Under the pieces are notes generated by a model, which was given only the letters and a program-made list of their open reading frames with translations, was not told the DNA's origin and did not search any database. A program made the position numbers and the translations under genes. Positions 1-9,882 of a stretch of 64,000 bases of DNA are shown piece by piece; the stretch's first letter is position 1; each line of letters starts with the position of its first letter. The DNA comes from Pseudomonadota bacterium (GTDB lineage: Bacteria; Pseudomonadota; Gammaproteobacteria; Burkholderiales; JABEVD01), in the NCBI GenBank assembly GCA_021802545.1, contig JAJZRS010000001.1:156822-220821 (forward strand). Reading direction: 5' to 3'.

Positions 1-247
<247 letters not shown>

Positions 248-256
248 GATAACCGG

Positions 257-275
257 CAGGGGCGCAAGGCCCCTG
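257..275. terminator. Hairpin between convergent glnB and small peptide gene
   Basis: A perfect 7-bp stem (CAGGGGC / GCCCCTG) with a 5-base loop lies in the 32-bp gap between the convergent stops of glnB and the Met/Lys-rich gene. There is no T-run on either side, so it may only be a weak bidirectional terminator or an RNA 3'-end stabiliser. Confidence 0.4.
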
Positions 276-279
276 AGGA

Positions 280-489
280 TCACTTCATCATGCCGGCGGG
301 AGCCTTGTCATGGGTTTTGCGCATCTTCATGCGCGAGCCCTTGCGCTTCATGGCCGGTTTCTTCATGCCGTCCTGTTTCTGCATCATGCCGTCCTGCTTC
401 TGCATCATGCTTCCCTCTTTGGGCATGTCGGCAGCGAAGGCTGTGCCGGCTGCGAGCAGCAGGCAGAGGGTCAGTGCGGTTTTCTTCAT
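280..489 (-). CDS. Small exported Met/Lys-rich protein (MXKDX-repeat-like)
   Basis: This is a 69-aa protein. Residues 1-22 form a clear Sec signal peptide (MKKTALTLCLLLAAGTAFA, cleaved near AFA-AD). The mature part is about 47 residues of Met, Lys, Gln and Asp with two copies of the heptad MMQKQDG, then a strongly basic tail. It resembles the short 'pentapeptide MXKDX repeat' proteins common in proteobacteria, whose function is not established. The ATG at 489 was chosen because AAGGAG lies just upstream. It is in the same direction as the DipZ-like gene, 103 bp downstream of it, so cotranscription is plausible. A role in periplasmic metal or redox stress is inference from the neighbours only. 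Confidence 0.75.
   Translation of the reverse strand: MKKTALTLCLLLAAGTAFAADMPKEGSMMQKQDGMMQKQDGMKKPAMKRKGSRMKMRKTHDKAPAGMMK
365..406. repeat. 21-bp tandem repeat, two copies
   Basis: Two adjacent 21-bp units (365-385 and 386-406), differing at one base (T/C), encode the repeated Met-Gln-Lys-Gln-Asp-Gly heptad of the small exported protein. The unit is a multiple of three, so copy-number change would keep the frame. Confidence 0.85.
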
Positions 490-534
490 TGAGTTTCTCC
501 TTTGTGGTTGAGTGGCATAATGCCGTGGCATCGC

Positions 535-553
535 TGCCGCCTCAGTGGCGGCA
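535..553. other. Intercistronic hairpin upstream of the small peptide gene
   Basis: A perfect 7-bp stem TGCCGCC / GGCGGCA with a 5-base loop lies in the 103-bp spacer between the DipZ-like stop and the peptide start. There is no T-run. It could be a partial terminator or an mRNA processing/stability element separating the expression of the two genes. Confidence 0.35.
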
Positions 554-592
554 TCGAATCGGGGCGTGCATCGCACGCGTGTTCTGACAGAT

Positions 593-2215
593 TCATCCGA
601 AGGTGAAGGCGTAGGCCTCCAGTCCAGGCTCGCTCGACTTGATCTCAACAACCCCTCTGTTGGGTCTTTTCTGGTCGATCAGCTCGTACAATGCATTGCG
701 CCGGATGGTGATGTTGCCGGCAGGGGCGTCAATCCCGGCATTTCCTCCCGACGGGGTGCCGTTCAGCAGGATGGTGGCATGCACCGGACGCCCGTTGCTC
801 GTTCCCAGGACGAGGAAAACGCGGCTTGCCTTGAATTCGAGCCTGAGCGATGCGCCTGCCGATTTCGAGACGATTTTTTCAGATGCGACTGCCCATTGCC
901 CGGAGAGCGCCCAGGAATCCGCCGGAAGAGAAGCAGGGAAACGGTAGTTTGCGACAGCATCCCTGGAAATCCTTTCCATTCCTGCAAAACTTTCCGCCCT
1001 GGCGTAGCCGAGATAAGTCTCCGGAGTCTGATCAGGCGCATGGAAGGCTTCGGCAGCCTGGGGGGCGGCCTTGTCCTTGATTCCAAGAAGGAACCTGATG
1101 TTGTTTTCGGTGACGTCGTAGCCGCCTTCCCCGAAGTGCGTGTAGACGACGCGCCCCTGCCTGTCTATGAGGTAATGTGCGGGCCAGTACAGGTTGTCGA
1201 AGTTCTGCCAGGTTGAAAGATCGCTGTCCAGCGCGACGGGATAATGGATGCCGAAGTGCGAGAGTGCAGCCATGACGTTCTCGGGTTTTTTCTCGAACTC
1301 GAATTCGGGAGAATGCACGCCGACGATCACCAATCCGTCTTTCCTGTATTTCCTGTCCCAGGCAGTGATGTAGGGGAGGGTGCGGATGCAGTTGATGCAG
1401 GAATAGGTCCAGAAATCGACCAGCACGACCTTGCCCCTCAGGCGCTCCATGGTGAGCGGCGGGGAATTCAGCCAGGACTTGATTCCGGAAAATTCCGGCG
1501 CATGATAGGGAGCAGCGAGTCCATCCTCAAGCGCGAGTCCGGCAACCGGGCTCGCTTGCGAGACGGGCATGGAAAGATCGTAGCCCGAGAAGATGAAGGC
1601 GACTGATGCGAAGATGACGAGGGCGAGCCCCTTTCTCAGGGCGTTCGAGTGGTGCGAGAGAAAAGCCATTCTCTTCAGGATGCTTCTTCCCGCAAGCGAT
1701 ATCGCGAGCATCGGCATGGCTGCGCCTGTTGAAAAGGCGAGGATGACGAAATAGCTTTCCATGTCAGTCTTCTGTCGGATGACTTCGACCAGGACGGCAG
1801 CCAGTATCGGGCCTGCGCAAGGCGTCCATACGAGCCCGATCAGGGAACCGACGACGATGCCGCCCACCATGCCGGGTTTTCCTGTTTCTGCGAGCCGGTT
1901 GCCGAGATTGGAAATGCCCTGGGTCAGTTCGCCGAATTTACTGGAGAGCTTTCTTGAAAAAAGAATCACGCCGAAGAGAAGCAGGAGGAAGAGCGAGGCG
2001 TTCTTGATCGAATCGAGTTCGATGCCGGTTGCAGCGACAAGTTTTCTCGACAGGAGCGCGAAAAGGGTAAAGGAAAGGACGAATCCGAATATGATGCCGT
2101 AGGGTCTGCCCCTTCCGCCGTCGACGGATGTCGACAATACCAGCGGAAGCACGGGCAGGATGCAGGGGGATGCGATCAACGACAGCCCCTCGAGGAACGC
2201 CAAACCTTCATTCAT
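593..2215 (-). CDS. DipZ-like fusion of CcdA membrane domain and thioredoxin
   Basis: A 540-aa protein. Residues 1-215 are a CcdA/DsbD-type multi-span membrane domain with the paired cysteines in SPCILPVLP (Cys18) and WTPCAGP (Cys133), which carry electrons from cytoplasmic thioredoxin. Residues 250-375 are a TlpA/AhpC-like thioredoxin fold with the active site Cys273-Ile-Asn-Cys276. About 140 C-terminal residues match the extra domain of DipZ proteins. The expected role is disulfide reduction in the periplasm. ATG at 2215 is preceded by AGGAAAG. The gene is divergent from the ECF sigma gene (66-bp gap) and upstream of the Met/Lys-rich peptide. Confidence 0.88.
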   Translation of the reverse strand: MNEGLAFLEGLSLIASPCILPVLPLVLSTSVDGGRGRPYGIIFGFVLSFTLFALLSRKLVAATGIELDSIKNASLFLLLLFGVILFSRKLSSKFGELTQGISNLGNRLAETGKPGMVGGIVVGSLIGLVWTPCAGPILAAVLVEVIRQKTDMESYFVILAFSTGAAMPMLAISLAGRSILKRMAFLSHHSNALRKGLALVIFASVAFIFSGYDLSMPVSQASPVAGLALEDGLAAPYHAPEFSGIKSWLNSPPLTMERLRGKVVLVDFWTYSCINCIRTLPYITAWDRKYRKDGLVIVGVHSPEFEFEKKPENVMAALSHFGIHYPVALDSDLSTWQNFDNLYWPAHYLIDRQGRVVYTHFGEGGYDVTENNIRFLLGIKDKAAPQAAEAFHAPDQTPETYLGYARAESFAGMERISRDAVANYRFPASLPADSWALSGQWAVASEKIVSKSAGASLRLEFKASRVFLVLGTSNGRPVHATILLNGTPSGGNAGIDAPAGNITIRRNALYELIDQKRPNRGVVEIKSSEPGLEAYAFTFG

Positions 2216-2281
2216 GGTCTTTCCTATCTGTTAACATGTGAAAATTGCAGGTCTGACCCCGGATTCGGGCGATTTTGAGAA

Positions 2282-2824
2282 ATGGTTACATCCAAGATTG
2301 AAAATCCGGATTTTGAAGCGCTGATGCGGCAATCTCTCGAAGGAGACAGGGGGGCCTATGCCGAATTGCTGCGCGAGACGGCGCGGCTGATTCGCCCTTA
2401 TCTAACTGCACGCGTGCAAAGCGAGGCGGAAGTCGACGACCTGATGCAGGAAATCCTGCTTTCGATCCACAAGGCGAAGCATACCTATGACGGGGAACGG
2501 CCTTACAAACCATGGGCTTATGCGATAGCAAGATACAGGCTGCAGGATCATTTCAGAGTCCATTACGGCGACAGGCTGCGTCAGGCTGTTGATCTTTCCG
2601 AAATCGAGTTGATCGAGCCTGTAACCGAAACCGACTTCAACTACGAATCCATCAAGGGGGAAATAGAAAGGCTCCCCGAGAAACAGGCGGCCATCCTCCG
2701 GTTGATGCACAAGGAAGGATATACGGCAAAGGAAGTGGCGGAGAAGATGGGCATGGGTGAATCGGCAGTGAAGGTGGCGGCGCACAGGGCGTACAAGGCA
2801 TTGAGGAAGAGGCTGGCGGAATGA
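2282..2824 (+). CDS. ECF-family RNA polymerase sigma factor
   Basis: A 180-aa protein with sigma region 2 at about residues 35-95 (VDDLMQEILLSIHKAK then the PWAYAIARYRLQDHFR helix) and region 4 at about 125-178 (helix-turn-helix YTAKEVAEKMGMGESAVKVA). There is no region 3, as in all ECF factors. It overlaps the next gene by ATGA, and that gene is an NrsF-type membrane anti-sigma, so this belongs with the SigF-like ECF group known from Caulobacter, where it answers metal/oxidant stress. A palindrome GTTAAC at 2230-2235 lies in the intergenic region, but a full ECF promoter could not be assigned. Confidence 0.92.
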   Translation: MVTSKIENPDFEALMRQSLEGDRGAYAELLRETARLIRPYLTARVQSEAEVDDLMQEILLSIHKAKHTYDGERPYKPWAYAIARYRLQDHFRVHYGDRLRQAVDLSEIELIEPVTETDFNYESIKGEIERLPEKQAAILRLMHKEGYTAKEVAEKMGMGESAVKVAAHRAYKALRKRLAE

Positions 2825-3459
2825 CGGAAAATCTCGAAGATCTGATCGAATCGCTGGCAAGCGAGATAAGGCCTGCGAAAAAAGCGCCGCATCCTGTGCA
2901 GATATGGATGAAGTGGGTAGGGGGGGCGGCTGCCTACGTCATCCTTGCGCTATTGATTTCGGGGCATCGCCCCGATCTCGCATTGAAACTCCATTCGCCG
3001 CTTTTCCTTGCCGAAATCGCGCTGCTCGTCCTCGTGGTCTGCTCGACGGCCCTCTCCGCATCCCTGCTCGCCTTCCCAGATATGTACCAGAAAAGCGGCG
3101 CAGCCCTTCTCCCTGCCGCTTCCTTCGCGCTTTTCGCGCTGGTGATGGCGCTCGCCTTCGCATCCGACAATCCGCCATCCCCGCCGCCCGTGCACAGCTA
3201 CCAATGCACTCTCAGCATCCTCCTGTTTTCCCTGCTGCCGATGTTCTGGGCGTTTCATACCGTGCGCAAATTGGCTAGCACGCACTGCCGGTTTGCAGGG
3301 GCGATCGCTTCGCTTTATGCTTTCGGAACGGGGGCATTGTGGCTCCGTCTGGAAGAGCATACCGATTCGATAGCGCATGTCCTCGAGTGGCATTACCTGC
3401 CCATGCTGGGCGTCGGAATGATGGGCGTTTTGCTCGGCAAAGCGTTCTTGAAATGGTGA
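2821..3459 (+). CDS. nrsF: NrsF-type (DUF1109) membrane anti-sigma factor
   Basis: A 212-aa protein with a short cytoplasmic N-terminus (about 30 residues) followed by about six hydrophobic spans, for example YVILALLISG, IALLVLVVCSTAL, FALFALVMALAFA and LSILLFSLLPMFWAF. Length, topology and translational coupling to the ECF gene (ATGA overlap) match the DUF1109/NrsF family, which holds its cognate sigma factor at the membrane until a signal arrives. Three cysteines (in VVCSTAL, SYQCTLS and THCRFAG) could take part in thiol or metal sensing, which is inference. Confidence 0.85.
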   Translation: MTENLEDLIESLASEIRPAKKAPHPVQIWMKWVGGAAAYVILALLISGHRPDLALKLHSPLFLAEIALLVLVVCSTALSASLLAFPDMYQKSGAALLPAASFALFALVMALAFASDNPPSPPPVHSYQCTLSILLFSLLPMFWAFHTVRKLASTHCRFAGAIASLYAFGTGALWLRLEEHTDSIAHVLEWHYLPMLGVGMMGVLLGKAFLKW

Positions 3460-3466
3460 TGTGCAG

Positions 3467-4075
3467 CTAGTGCAGCTTTTGCAGCATGGGGGCAAGCCCT
3501 TTCCATATGTTGGATAAGACTTTTCCCTGCGCTGCAGCAGTGGGATGCAGGCCGTCGGCCTGGAAGTCGTCAAGGTTCTGGGCAAAACCATCCAGCATGA
3601 ACGGAACGAATGCTAGCCTGCGGCGCTTCGCGATCTCAGGGTAGATCGCGCCGAATTCGGAAGCGTATCTCCGCCCATAATTCGGGGGAAGGCGCATGCC
3701 GACCAGGAGCACTTTTGCATGATGATTCTCGCAGGCGTCCACGATGGCATTCAGGTTTTTTTTCGTCATGGCCACAGGCTCTCCCTGCAAACCGTCGTTC
3801 GCGCCGAGTTCGAGAATGACGATCTCGGGCCTGAATTGCCCGAGGGCGCGGCCGATCCTGGAAAGCCCGCCTGCCGTCGTTTCGCCGCTGATGCTGGCAT
3901 TGGCGACCCGATAGGGTGTTTTGGATAGCTTGGCCGAGAGCATGTCGACCCAGCTTTTTCCGGTCGGCAGACCGTATCCGGCCGAGAGACTGTCGCCGAA
4001 AACGAGCAGGGTCGAGGCGAATGTCAGTTGCGGCAGAAGGGCGAAGAGGAGCGCAAGAAAGGTCTTTTGAACCAT
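3467..4075 (-). CDS. tesA: Periplasmic GDSL-type lysophospholipase/acyl-CoA thioesterase I
   Basis: A 202-aa protein. Residues 1-20 are a signal peptide (cleavage near TFA-S). SGNH motifs follow in order: FGDSLSAGYG (nucleophile Ser), the ETTAGG block, LGANDGL (oxyanion Asn), and ADGLHPT with the catalytic Asp and His. TesA hydrolyses acyl esters and lysophospholipids in the periplasm. The start at 4075 gives a proper signal peptide; a longer frame to 4258 would run through ybbA and has no family match. It is divergent from ybbA-ybbP exactly as in E. coli, and its ATG overlaps the ybbA ATG (CATG) by two bases. Confidence 0.93.
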   Translation of the reverse strand: MVQKTFLALLFALLPQLTFASTLLVFGDSLSAGYGLPTGKSWVDMLSAKLSKTPYRVANASISGETTAGGLSRIGRALGQFRPEIVILELGANDGLQGEPVAMTKKNLNAIVDACENHHAKVLLVGMRLPPNYGRRYASEFGAIYPEIAKRRRLAFVPFMLDGFAQNLDDFQADGLHPTAAAQGKVLSNIWKGLAPMLQKLH

Positions 4076-4736
4076 GGAAAATTCCGTATTGAGGGTCGTC
4101 GACCTGTGCAAAAAGGTCGACCCTGACCTCGTCATTTTGAGCAATATCCGATTCGAGATCAATCCCGGGGATGCGCTTGCCATACTGGGCGCATCGGGCT
4201 CGGGCAAAACGACGCTGCTGACCCTGCTTGCAGGGCTCGACAGGCCGACGAGCGGCACCGTCTATATCGATGGAATCGACCTGTTTTCGCTCAGCGAAGA
4301 CGAACGGGCGAAATTGAGGGGGAAGACGATAGGCTTCGTTTTCCAGTCCTTCCAGCTCCTTCCCGCGCTCACCGCGCTGGAAAACGTGATGCTGCCCATC
4401 GAGCTTTCCGGAAGAGGCAATGCAAGGGAGGATGCGCTTGACATCATGGGTCGCGTCGGACTGTCCGGAAGGATTGCGCACTATCCAAAACAGCTCTCGG
4501 GCGGGGAGCAGCAGCGCGTTGCCATCGCGCGCGCCTTCGCGGCAAGGCCGAGGATGCTTTTCGCAGACGAACCGACAGGAAACCTCGATTTTGCTACTGG
4601 GGAAAAGATCATCGACCTGATGTTCGACCTCAACCGCGAGCAGAATACCACCCTTGTGCTCGTGACGCACGACCCGGAAATCGCGAAGCGGTGCGGAAGA
4701 AGCATCAGGCTGAAGATGGGGAATCAGGTTGAATGA
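4074..4736 (+). CDS. ybbA: ABC transporter ATP-binding protein (YbbA/LolD-like)
   Basis: A 220-aa ATPase of the MacB/LolD-like family. Walker A GASGSGKTT is near residue 43, followed by the Q-loop in FVFQSFQLLP, signature LSGGEQQR, Walker B MLFADEP and the H-loop LVTHD. It is translationally coupled (8-bp overlap) to a large FtsX-type permease and divergent from tesA, the conserved tesA-ybbA-ybbP arrangement. The pair is thought to extrude or relocate hydrophobic compounds from the inner membrane; the substrate is not known. GAAAGG at about 4057 inside tesA can serve as its ribosome binding site. Confidence 0.93.
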   Translation: MENSVLRVVDLCKKVDPDLVILSNIRFEINPGDALAILGASGSGKTTLLTLLAGLDRPTSGTVYIDGIDLFSLSEDERAKLRGKTIGFVFQSFQLLPALTALENVMLPIELSGRGNAREDALDIMGRVGLSGRIAHYPKQLSGGEQQRVAIARAFAARPRMLFADEPTGNLDFATGEKIIDLMFDLNREQNTTLVLVTHDPEIAKRCGRSIRLKMGNQVE

Positions 4737-7164
4737 TTTTCTGATTTCGGCAAGGCTGCTTGCGCGCGACTGGCGCTCCGGGGAGCTTTCCGTGCTTTTC
4801 ATTTCGCTGCTCATCGCCATTTCGGCCATGACGACGGTAAGCTTCTTTTCTGACCGGGTGAAGGGAGCGCTAGAGAGCCAGGCGGAAGGTATGATGGGGG
4901 CTGATCTCGTCGTCGTGTCCGATCATCCAGTCGATGCGGCTTTCGAGGCTGAGGCGAAGATGCGCGGTCTCCGCTCGACTCTGGCTGAGAAATTTCCGAG
5001 CATGGTGAGCTCGAAGGAGGACAGCGTCCTTTCCGAAATCAAGGCTGTCGGAGAAGGTTATCCATTGCGCGGCAGGCTGAGGCTTTCGACCGGCGCAAAA
5101 GGCATCCCCGAGCCTGGAGACGTCTGGGTGGACAGGAAGCTCGTCGTCAAGCTCCATCTCCTGCAGGGCGGGAAACTGGAAATCGGGGATGCATATTTCA
5201 ATATTTCGGCCATCGTGGAAGAAGAGCCCGAGGCAGCATTCTCATTCATGAGCCTGGGCCCTGGGCTCATCATGAACATGGTCGATATTCCCAAGACGAA
5301 GCTGATCACAACGGGCAGCCGGGTGCATTACATGCTTTATGCGGCAGGAGACGCAAAGCCCGTCGATGCGTACAGGCGCTGGGTGAAGGCGAGGCTGGGA
5401 AGAGGGCAGAGCATCGAGGATGCGCGCGGCGGGAGCCCGCAGGTCAAGACCATGCTCGACAGATCGGGCGTGTTCCTCGGCATGTCTGCGCTGCTTGCGG
5501 TCGTGCTCGCTTCTGTCGCCATTTCGCTTTCGGCGAGGCGCTTCATGGAGCGCCATCTCGACGGGTGCGCTGTGATGCGCGTGATGGGGATGACGGGTTC
5601 CCGTCTTTTCCGGATCTTCCTCTACCAGTTTTCGATGCTCGGGCTCCTATCCGGACTCCTGGGCTCGGGCATGGGTTTCTTTGCGCAGAACATGCTCGGC
5701 CTGCTGCTTTCGAACACTATCGGCGTCAAGCTGCCTTCCCCTTCGATGCTGCCTGCGCTCGAAGGCTGCGCAGCCTCCCTGGTCCTGCTGCTCGGCTTCG
5801 TCCTTCCGCAAGTTCGAGCCCTGTCCAAGGTTCCCGCGCTCTACGTGATCAGGCGGGAGAAGGTAAAGCCTCATGCGGGCTATGCGCTCGGTCTTGCCGC
5901 GCTCGGCCTGCTTTTCTTCTGGCAGGCGAACGATTTCAAGCTCGGCATGGTCGTGTTCGGGGGATTTCTCGCCACGATTTTCTTTTCTTCGCTCGTCTTT
6001 TGGCTTTTCCTGAAGCATCTGAAAATAGGAGGATGGCGGCTTGCCAATCTCAGGCGGCATGCTGCATCGAGCGTTGTCCAGGTGCTCGCCTTCGGGCTGG
6101 CCTTGATGGCGATTCTCGTGCTCACCCTGGTGAGGCGCGATCTTGTCACACTTTGGCATGAAAGCCTGCCGCGTGATGCGCCGAACCGTTTCGTGCTCAA
6201 CATCCAGCACGACCAGTTGAAGGCGGTTGCGGACTATTTCGGAAAAAACGGGCTCGAGGCGCCTGAATTCTTTCCGATGGTGAGGGGAAGGCTCGTGTCG
6301 ATCAACGGCAGAGCCGTCTCATCGGACGATTACGAAGAATTGCGGGCGAAACGGCTTGTCGACAGGGAGTTCAATCTTTCGTGGGCGGAGGAGATGCGGG
6401 CGGGAAACGAAATCGTCTCCGGAAAATGGTGGGGAAAGACGGGGCGGGGCAAGGCCATTCTTTCCGTCGAAGAAGGCATAGCCAAGACGCTTTCCATACG
6501 CATGGGAGACGTGCTGACCTTCGATGTCGCAGGAAGCAGGATTTCAGCGCAGGTCGTGAATCTCAGGAAGGTCGACTGGAATTCCTTCAGGGTCAATTTT
6601 TTCGTGATCACCCCGCCCGGGCTGCTCGAAGACTATCCGGCGAGCTACATCACGAGCTTTTATCTTCCAAGTGGAAAGGCAAGCGAATTGAACGGTCTTT
6701 CAAGACGCTTTCCGAACCTGCTCGTTCTGGATGTGTCTTCAGTGATCGCTAAGATGCAGAAGATGATGGGGCAGGCAGCGCTTGCGATCGAGTTGGTTTT
6801 CCTCTTCAGCCTTGCATCGAGCGTCATGGTGCTGATGGCTGCCTTCTCGGCGACCCTGGACGAGCGGATCAGGGAAACCGCGATCCTGCGCACCCTCGGC
6901 GCGGACAAAAGGCAGATTCTGTTGGCCTATGCTTCCGAATTCCTGGTCCTGGGCGGCCTTTCCGGTCTTTTCGCATCCTTGGGCGCTACCCTGGTGGGAT
7001 GGCTCGCATCGAGCCGGCTGCTTGACCTGCCGGCTCATTTCGACCCGGAAGTGATTCTGGCGGGCCTTTTCATCGGCATGGCGGCCATTTTGCTGATGGG
7101 GCTCTTCTGGACGAGGAAGGCGCTCTCTTTTCCCCCTTCAGCTCTCTTGCGCTCTTTGGGCTAG
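4729..7164 (+). CDS. ybbP: FtsX-like ABC transporter permease
   Basis: An 811-aa membrane protein of the usual YbbP size (about 800). It has an N-terminal span (LSVLFISLLIAISAMTTVSF), a large periplasmic region, an FtsX block of three to four spans around residues 245-370, two more central spans (about 385-430 and 445-460), a second periplasmic region and a C-terminal FtsX block (about 680-805) with the conserved RETAILRTLGADKRQILL segment. It forms the transport unit with YbbA, whose gene it overlaps by 8 bp. Its stop is separated by a single base from the stop of the convergent chemoreceptor gene. Confidence 0.93.
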   Translation: MNDFLISARLLARDWRSGELSVLFISLLIAISAMTTVSFFSDRVKGALESQAEGMMGADLVVVSDHPVDAAFEAEAKMRGLRSTLAEKFPSMVSSKEDSVLSEIKAVGEGYPLRGRLRLSTGAKGIPEPGDVWVDRKLVVKLHLLQGGKLEIGDAYFNISAIVEEEPEAAFSFMSLGPGLIMNMVDIPKTKLITTGSRVHYMLYAAGDAKPVDAYRRWVKARLGRGQSIEDARGGSPQVKTMLDRSGVFLGMSALLAVVLASVAISLSARRFMERHLDGCAVMRVMGMTGSRLFRIFLYQFSMLGLLSGLLGSGMGFFAQNMLGLLLSNTIGVKLPSPSMLPALEGCAASLVLLLGFVLPQVRALSKVPALYVIRREKVKPHAGYALGLAALGLLFFWQANDFKLGMVVFGGFLATIFFSSLVFWLFLKHLKIGGWRLANLRRHAASSVVQVLAFGLALMAILVLTLVRRDLVTLWHESLPRDAPNRFVLNIQHDQLKAVADYFGKNGLEAPEFFPMVRGRLVSINGRAVSSDDYEELRAKRLVDREFNLSWAEEMRAGNEIVSGKWWGKTGRGKAILSVEEGIAKTLSIRMGDVLTFDVAGSRISAQVVNLRKVDWNSFRVNFFVITPPGLLEDYPASYITSFYLPSGKASELNGLSRRFPNLLVLDVSSVIAKMQKMMGQAALAIELVFLFSLASSVMVLMAAFSATLDERIRETAILRTLGADKRQILLAYASEFLVLGGLSGLFASLGATLVGWLASSRLLDLPAHFDPEVILAGLFIGMAAILLMGLFWTRKALSFPPSALLRSLG

Positions 7165-7165
7165 G

Positions 7166-8284
7166 TCAGCTTGTGCAAAGGGCTCTGGGGTCGTTCTCCC
7201 CGGATGAGGCCATTTTCTCGAGGTTGTCGAGCACGCTCAGGCTCGCTTCCTCCATTTGGGAAACAGCCTCGACCCCTTTCGCGTAGTTTCCGGAATAGTA
7301 ATGGCGGACAGCATCCTGTCCTGCCTTGTGCACCAGGACGTGGGGAGATTCGATTTCCCTGTAGCCGTTCAGCATCGAGAAGCATTCCTTGCCGTCCCCC
7401 TCGTAATACCATTTGCCCAGGCGGCAGAGAGTATGGTTGCTGAAATCCTCAGCCTTCTTGTCGGACAAGCCGAGGAAGACCTTGTAGATTTCGAATTTGT
7501 AGACGAGATGGTCGACCTTGGCGAGCTCGACGAAGCTTCTGAGCGCAGAAGAAGCGATTGCTTCTTCCATCCTGTTCGATATGGAAAGGAGTTCCTGCAT
7601 GTTCGCGGTCGCAGCCGTGCCGTCGTGGCTGAAAGTTTCGGACTGCTGTGAGAGCTCCTCCATGCCGGATTTCGTTTCAGTGGTCTCGACCTGGATCGAT
7701 GAGACGAGATCGGAAATTTCCTGGGTGGCGTGTGCGGTGCGCTCGGCAAGCTTCCTGACCTCGTCGGCCACCACCGCGAATCCTCTTCCCTGTTCGCCCG
7801 CACGGGCTGCTTCGATCGCTGCATTCAGGGCGAGCAGGTTGGTTTGATCGGCGATTTCCTTGATCAGATTGACGATGCCGCCGATCTGCGTGGCGCGCTC
7901 GCTGAGGCTTTCCACCTTGACAGCAGAGGACCTGGAATCATGGGCGAGACGCTGCAGGTTGGCCGATATGCTTTCGATCGATCCACGACTCTGGGCCGAG
8001 ACGCTTGCAGCCTTGATCGCGTGGCTTTTTTCATCCTTCAGGGTGTGTGCGAGTTTCGAAAGGCTCTGCTGGGTTTCTGAAAAGGATCGCCCGAAGACCT
8101 GCATGTTGCGCGTCAGATCGGCGTGCATGGCGTTTTCTTGTTTGGCTTGTTCGAGCTTTTCCGAAAGCGATTCCTTGTCCAGCCTGAGGGCATCGATTTC
8201 ATCCTTCAGTTGCCTGATTTCCTCGAGTTGCGCGTGATGATGCTGGCCTGAATCGGATGCCTGCTTTTTTTTGTTGAAAAACAC
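7166..8284 (-). CDS. Soluble chemoreceptor with C-terminal zinc-binding CZB domain
   Basis: A 372-aa protein with no membrane span. Residues 15-60 are a predicted coiled coil. Residues 65-235 are a methyl-accepting signalling domain with the hairpin tip [20 protein letters not shown] and [20 protein letters not shown]. Residues 250-360 form a CZB domain with the ligand pattern His (KVDHLVYK), Cys ([10 protein letters not shown]) and two His ([10 protein letters not shown]). CZB domains bind zinc tightly and have been linked to zinc and hypochlorous acid sensing. No che operon lies nearby, so it would work with chemotaxis or c-di-GMP proteins encoded elsewhere. Confidence 0.92.
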   Translation of the reverse strand: MFFNKKKQASDSGQHHHAQLEEIRQLKDEIDALRLDKESLSEKLEQAKQENAMHADLTRNMQVFGRSFSETQQSLSKLAHTLKDEKSHAIKAASVSAQSRGSIESISANLQRLAHDSRSSAVKVESLSERATQIGGIVNLIKEIADQTNLLALNAAIEAARAGEQGRGFAVVADEVRKLAERTAHATQEISDLVSSIQVETTETKSGMEELSQQSETFSHDGTAATANMQELLSISNRMEEAIASSALRSFVELAKVDHLVYKFEIYKVFLGLSDKKAEDFSNHTLCRLGKWYYEGDGKECFSMLNGYREIESPHVLVHKAGQDAVRHYYSGNYAKGVEAVSQMEEASLSVLDNLEKMASSGENDPRALCTS

Positions 8285-8320
8285 GAATTTCCCTTTTTAA
8301 ATTAGACTTCATTTTATCAT

Positions 8321-9783
<1,463 letters not shown>

Positions 9784-9849
9784 TCAAATTGGGAAATCTA
9801 AAGCAACGGCGACTTTTTGTCGAGACGCTTCGCGTTCTGCATCTTGCGA

Positions 9850-9855
9850 TATAAT
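9850..9855 (+). promoter_or_regulatory. Consensus -10 (TATAAT) upstream of ftsK
   Basis: A perfect TATAAT lies 28 bases upstream of the ATG at 9883 and would start transcription near 9862. No good -35 is seen at 16-18 bp spacing. It supports the ATG at 9883 over an upstream in-frame ATG at 9817, which would precede the promoter. Confidence 0.55.
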
Positions 9856-9882
9856 ACGAATTTCGATCTACTTGCAGCCGAC

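Noticed and set aside
2230-2254. GTTAAC followed 16 bp later by TCTG as an ECF-type promoter
   Set aside because: It only loosely resembles GTAACC-N16-CGAA of SigF promoters and does not fit the divergent DipZ gene, so not called.
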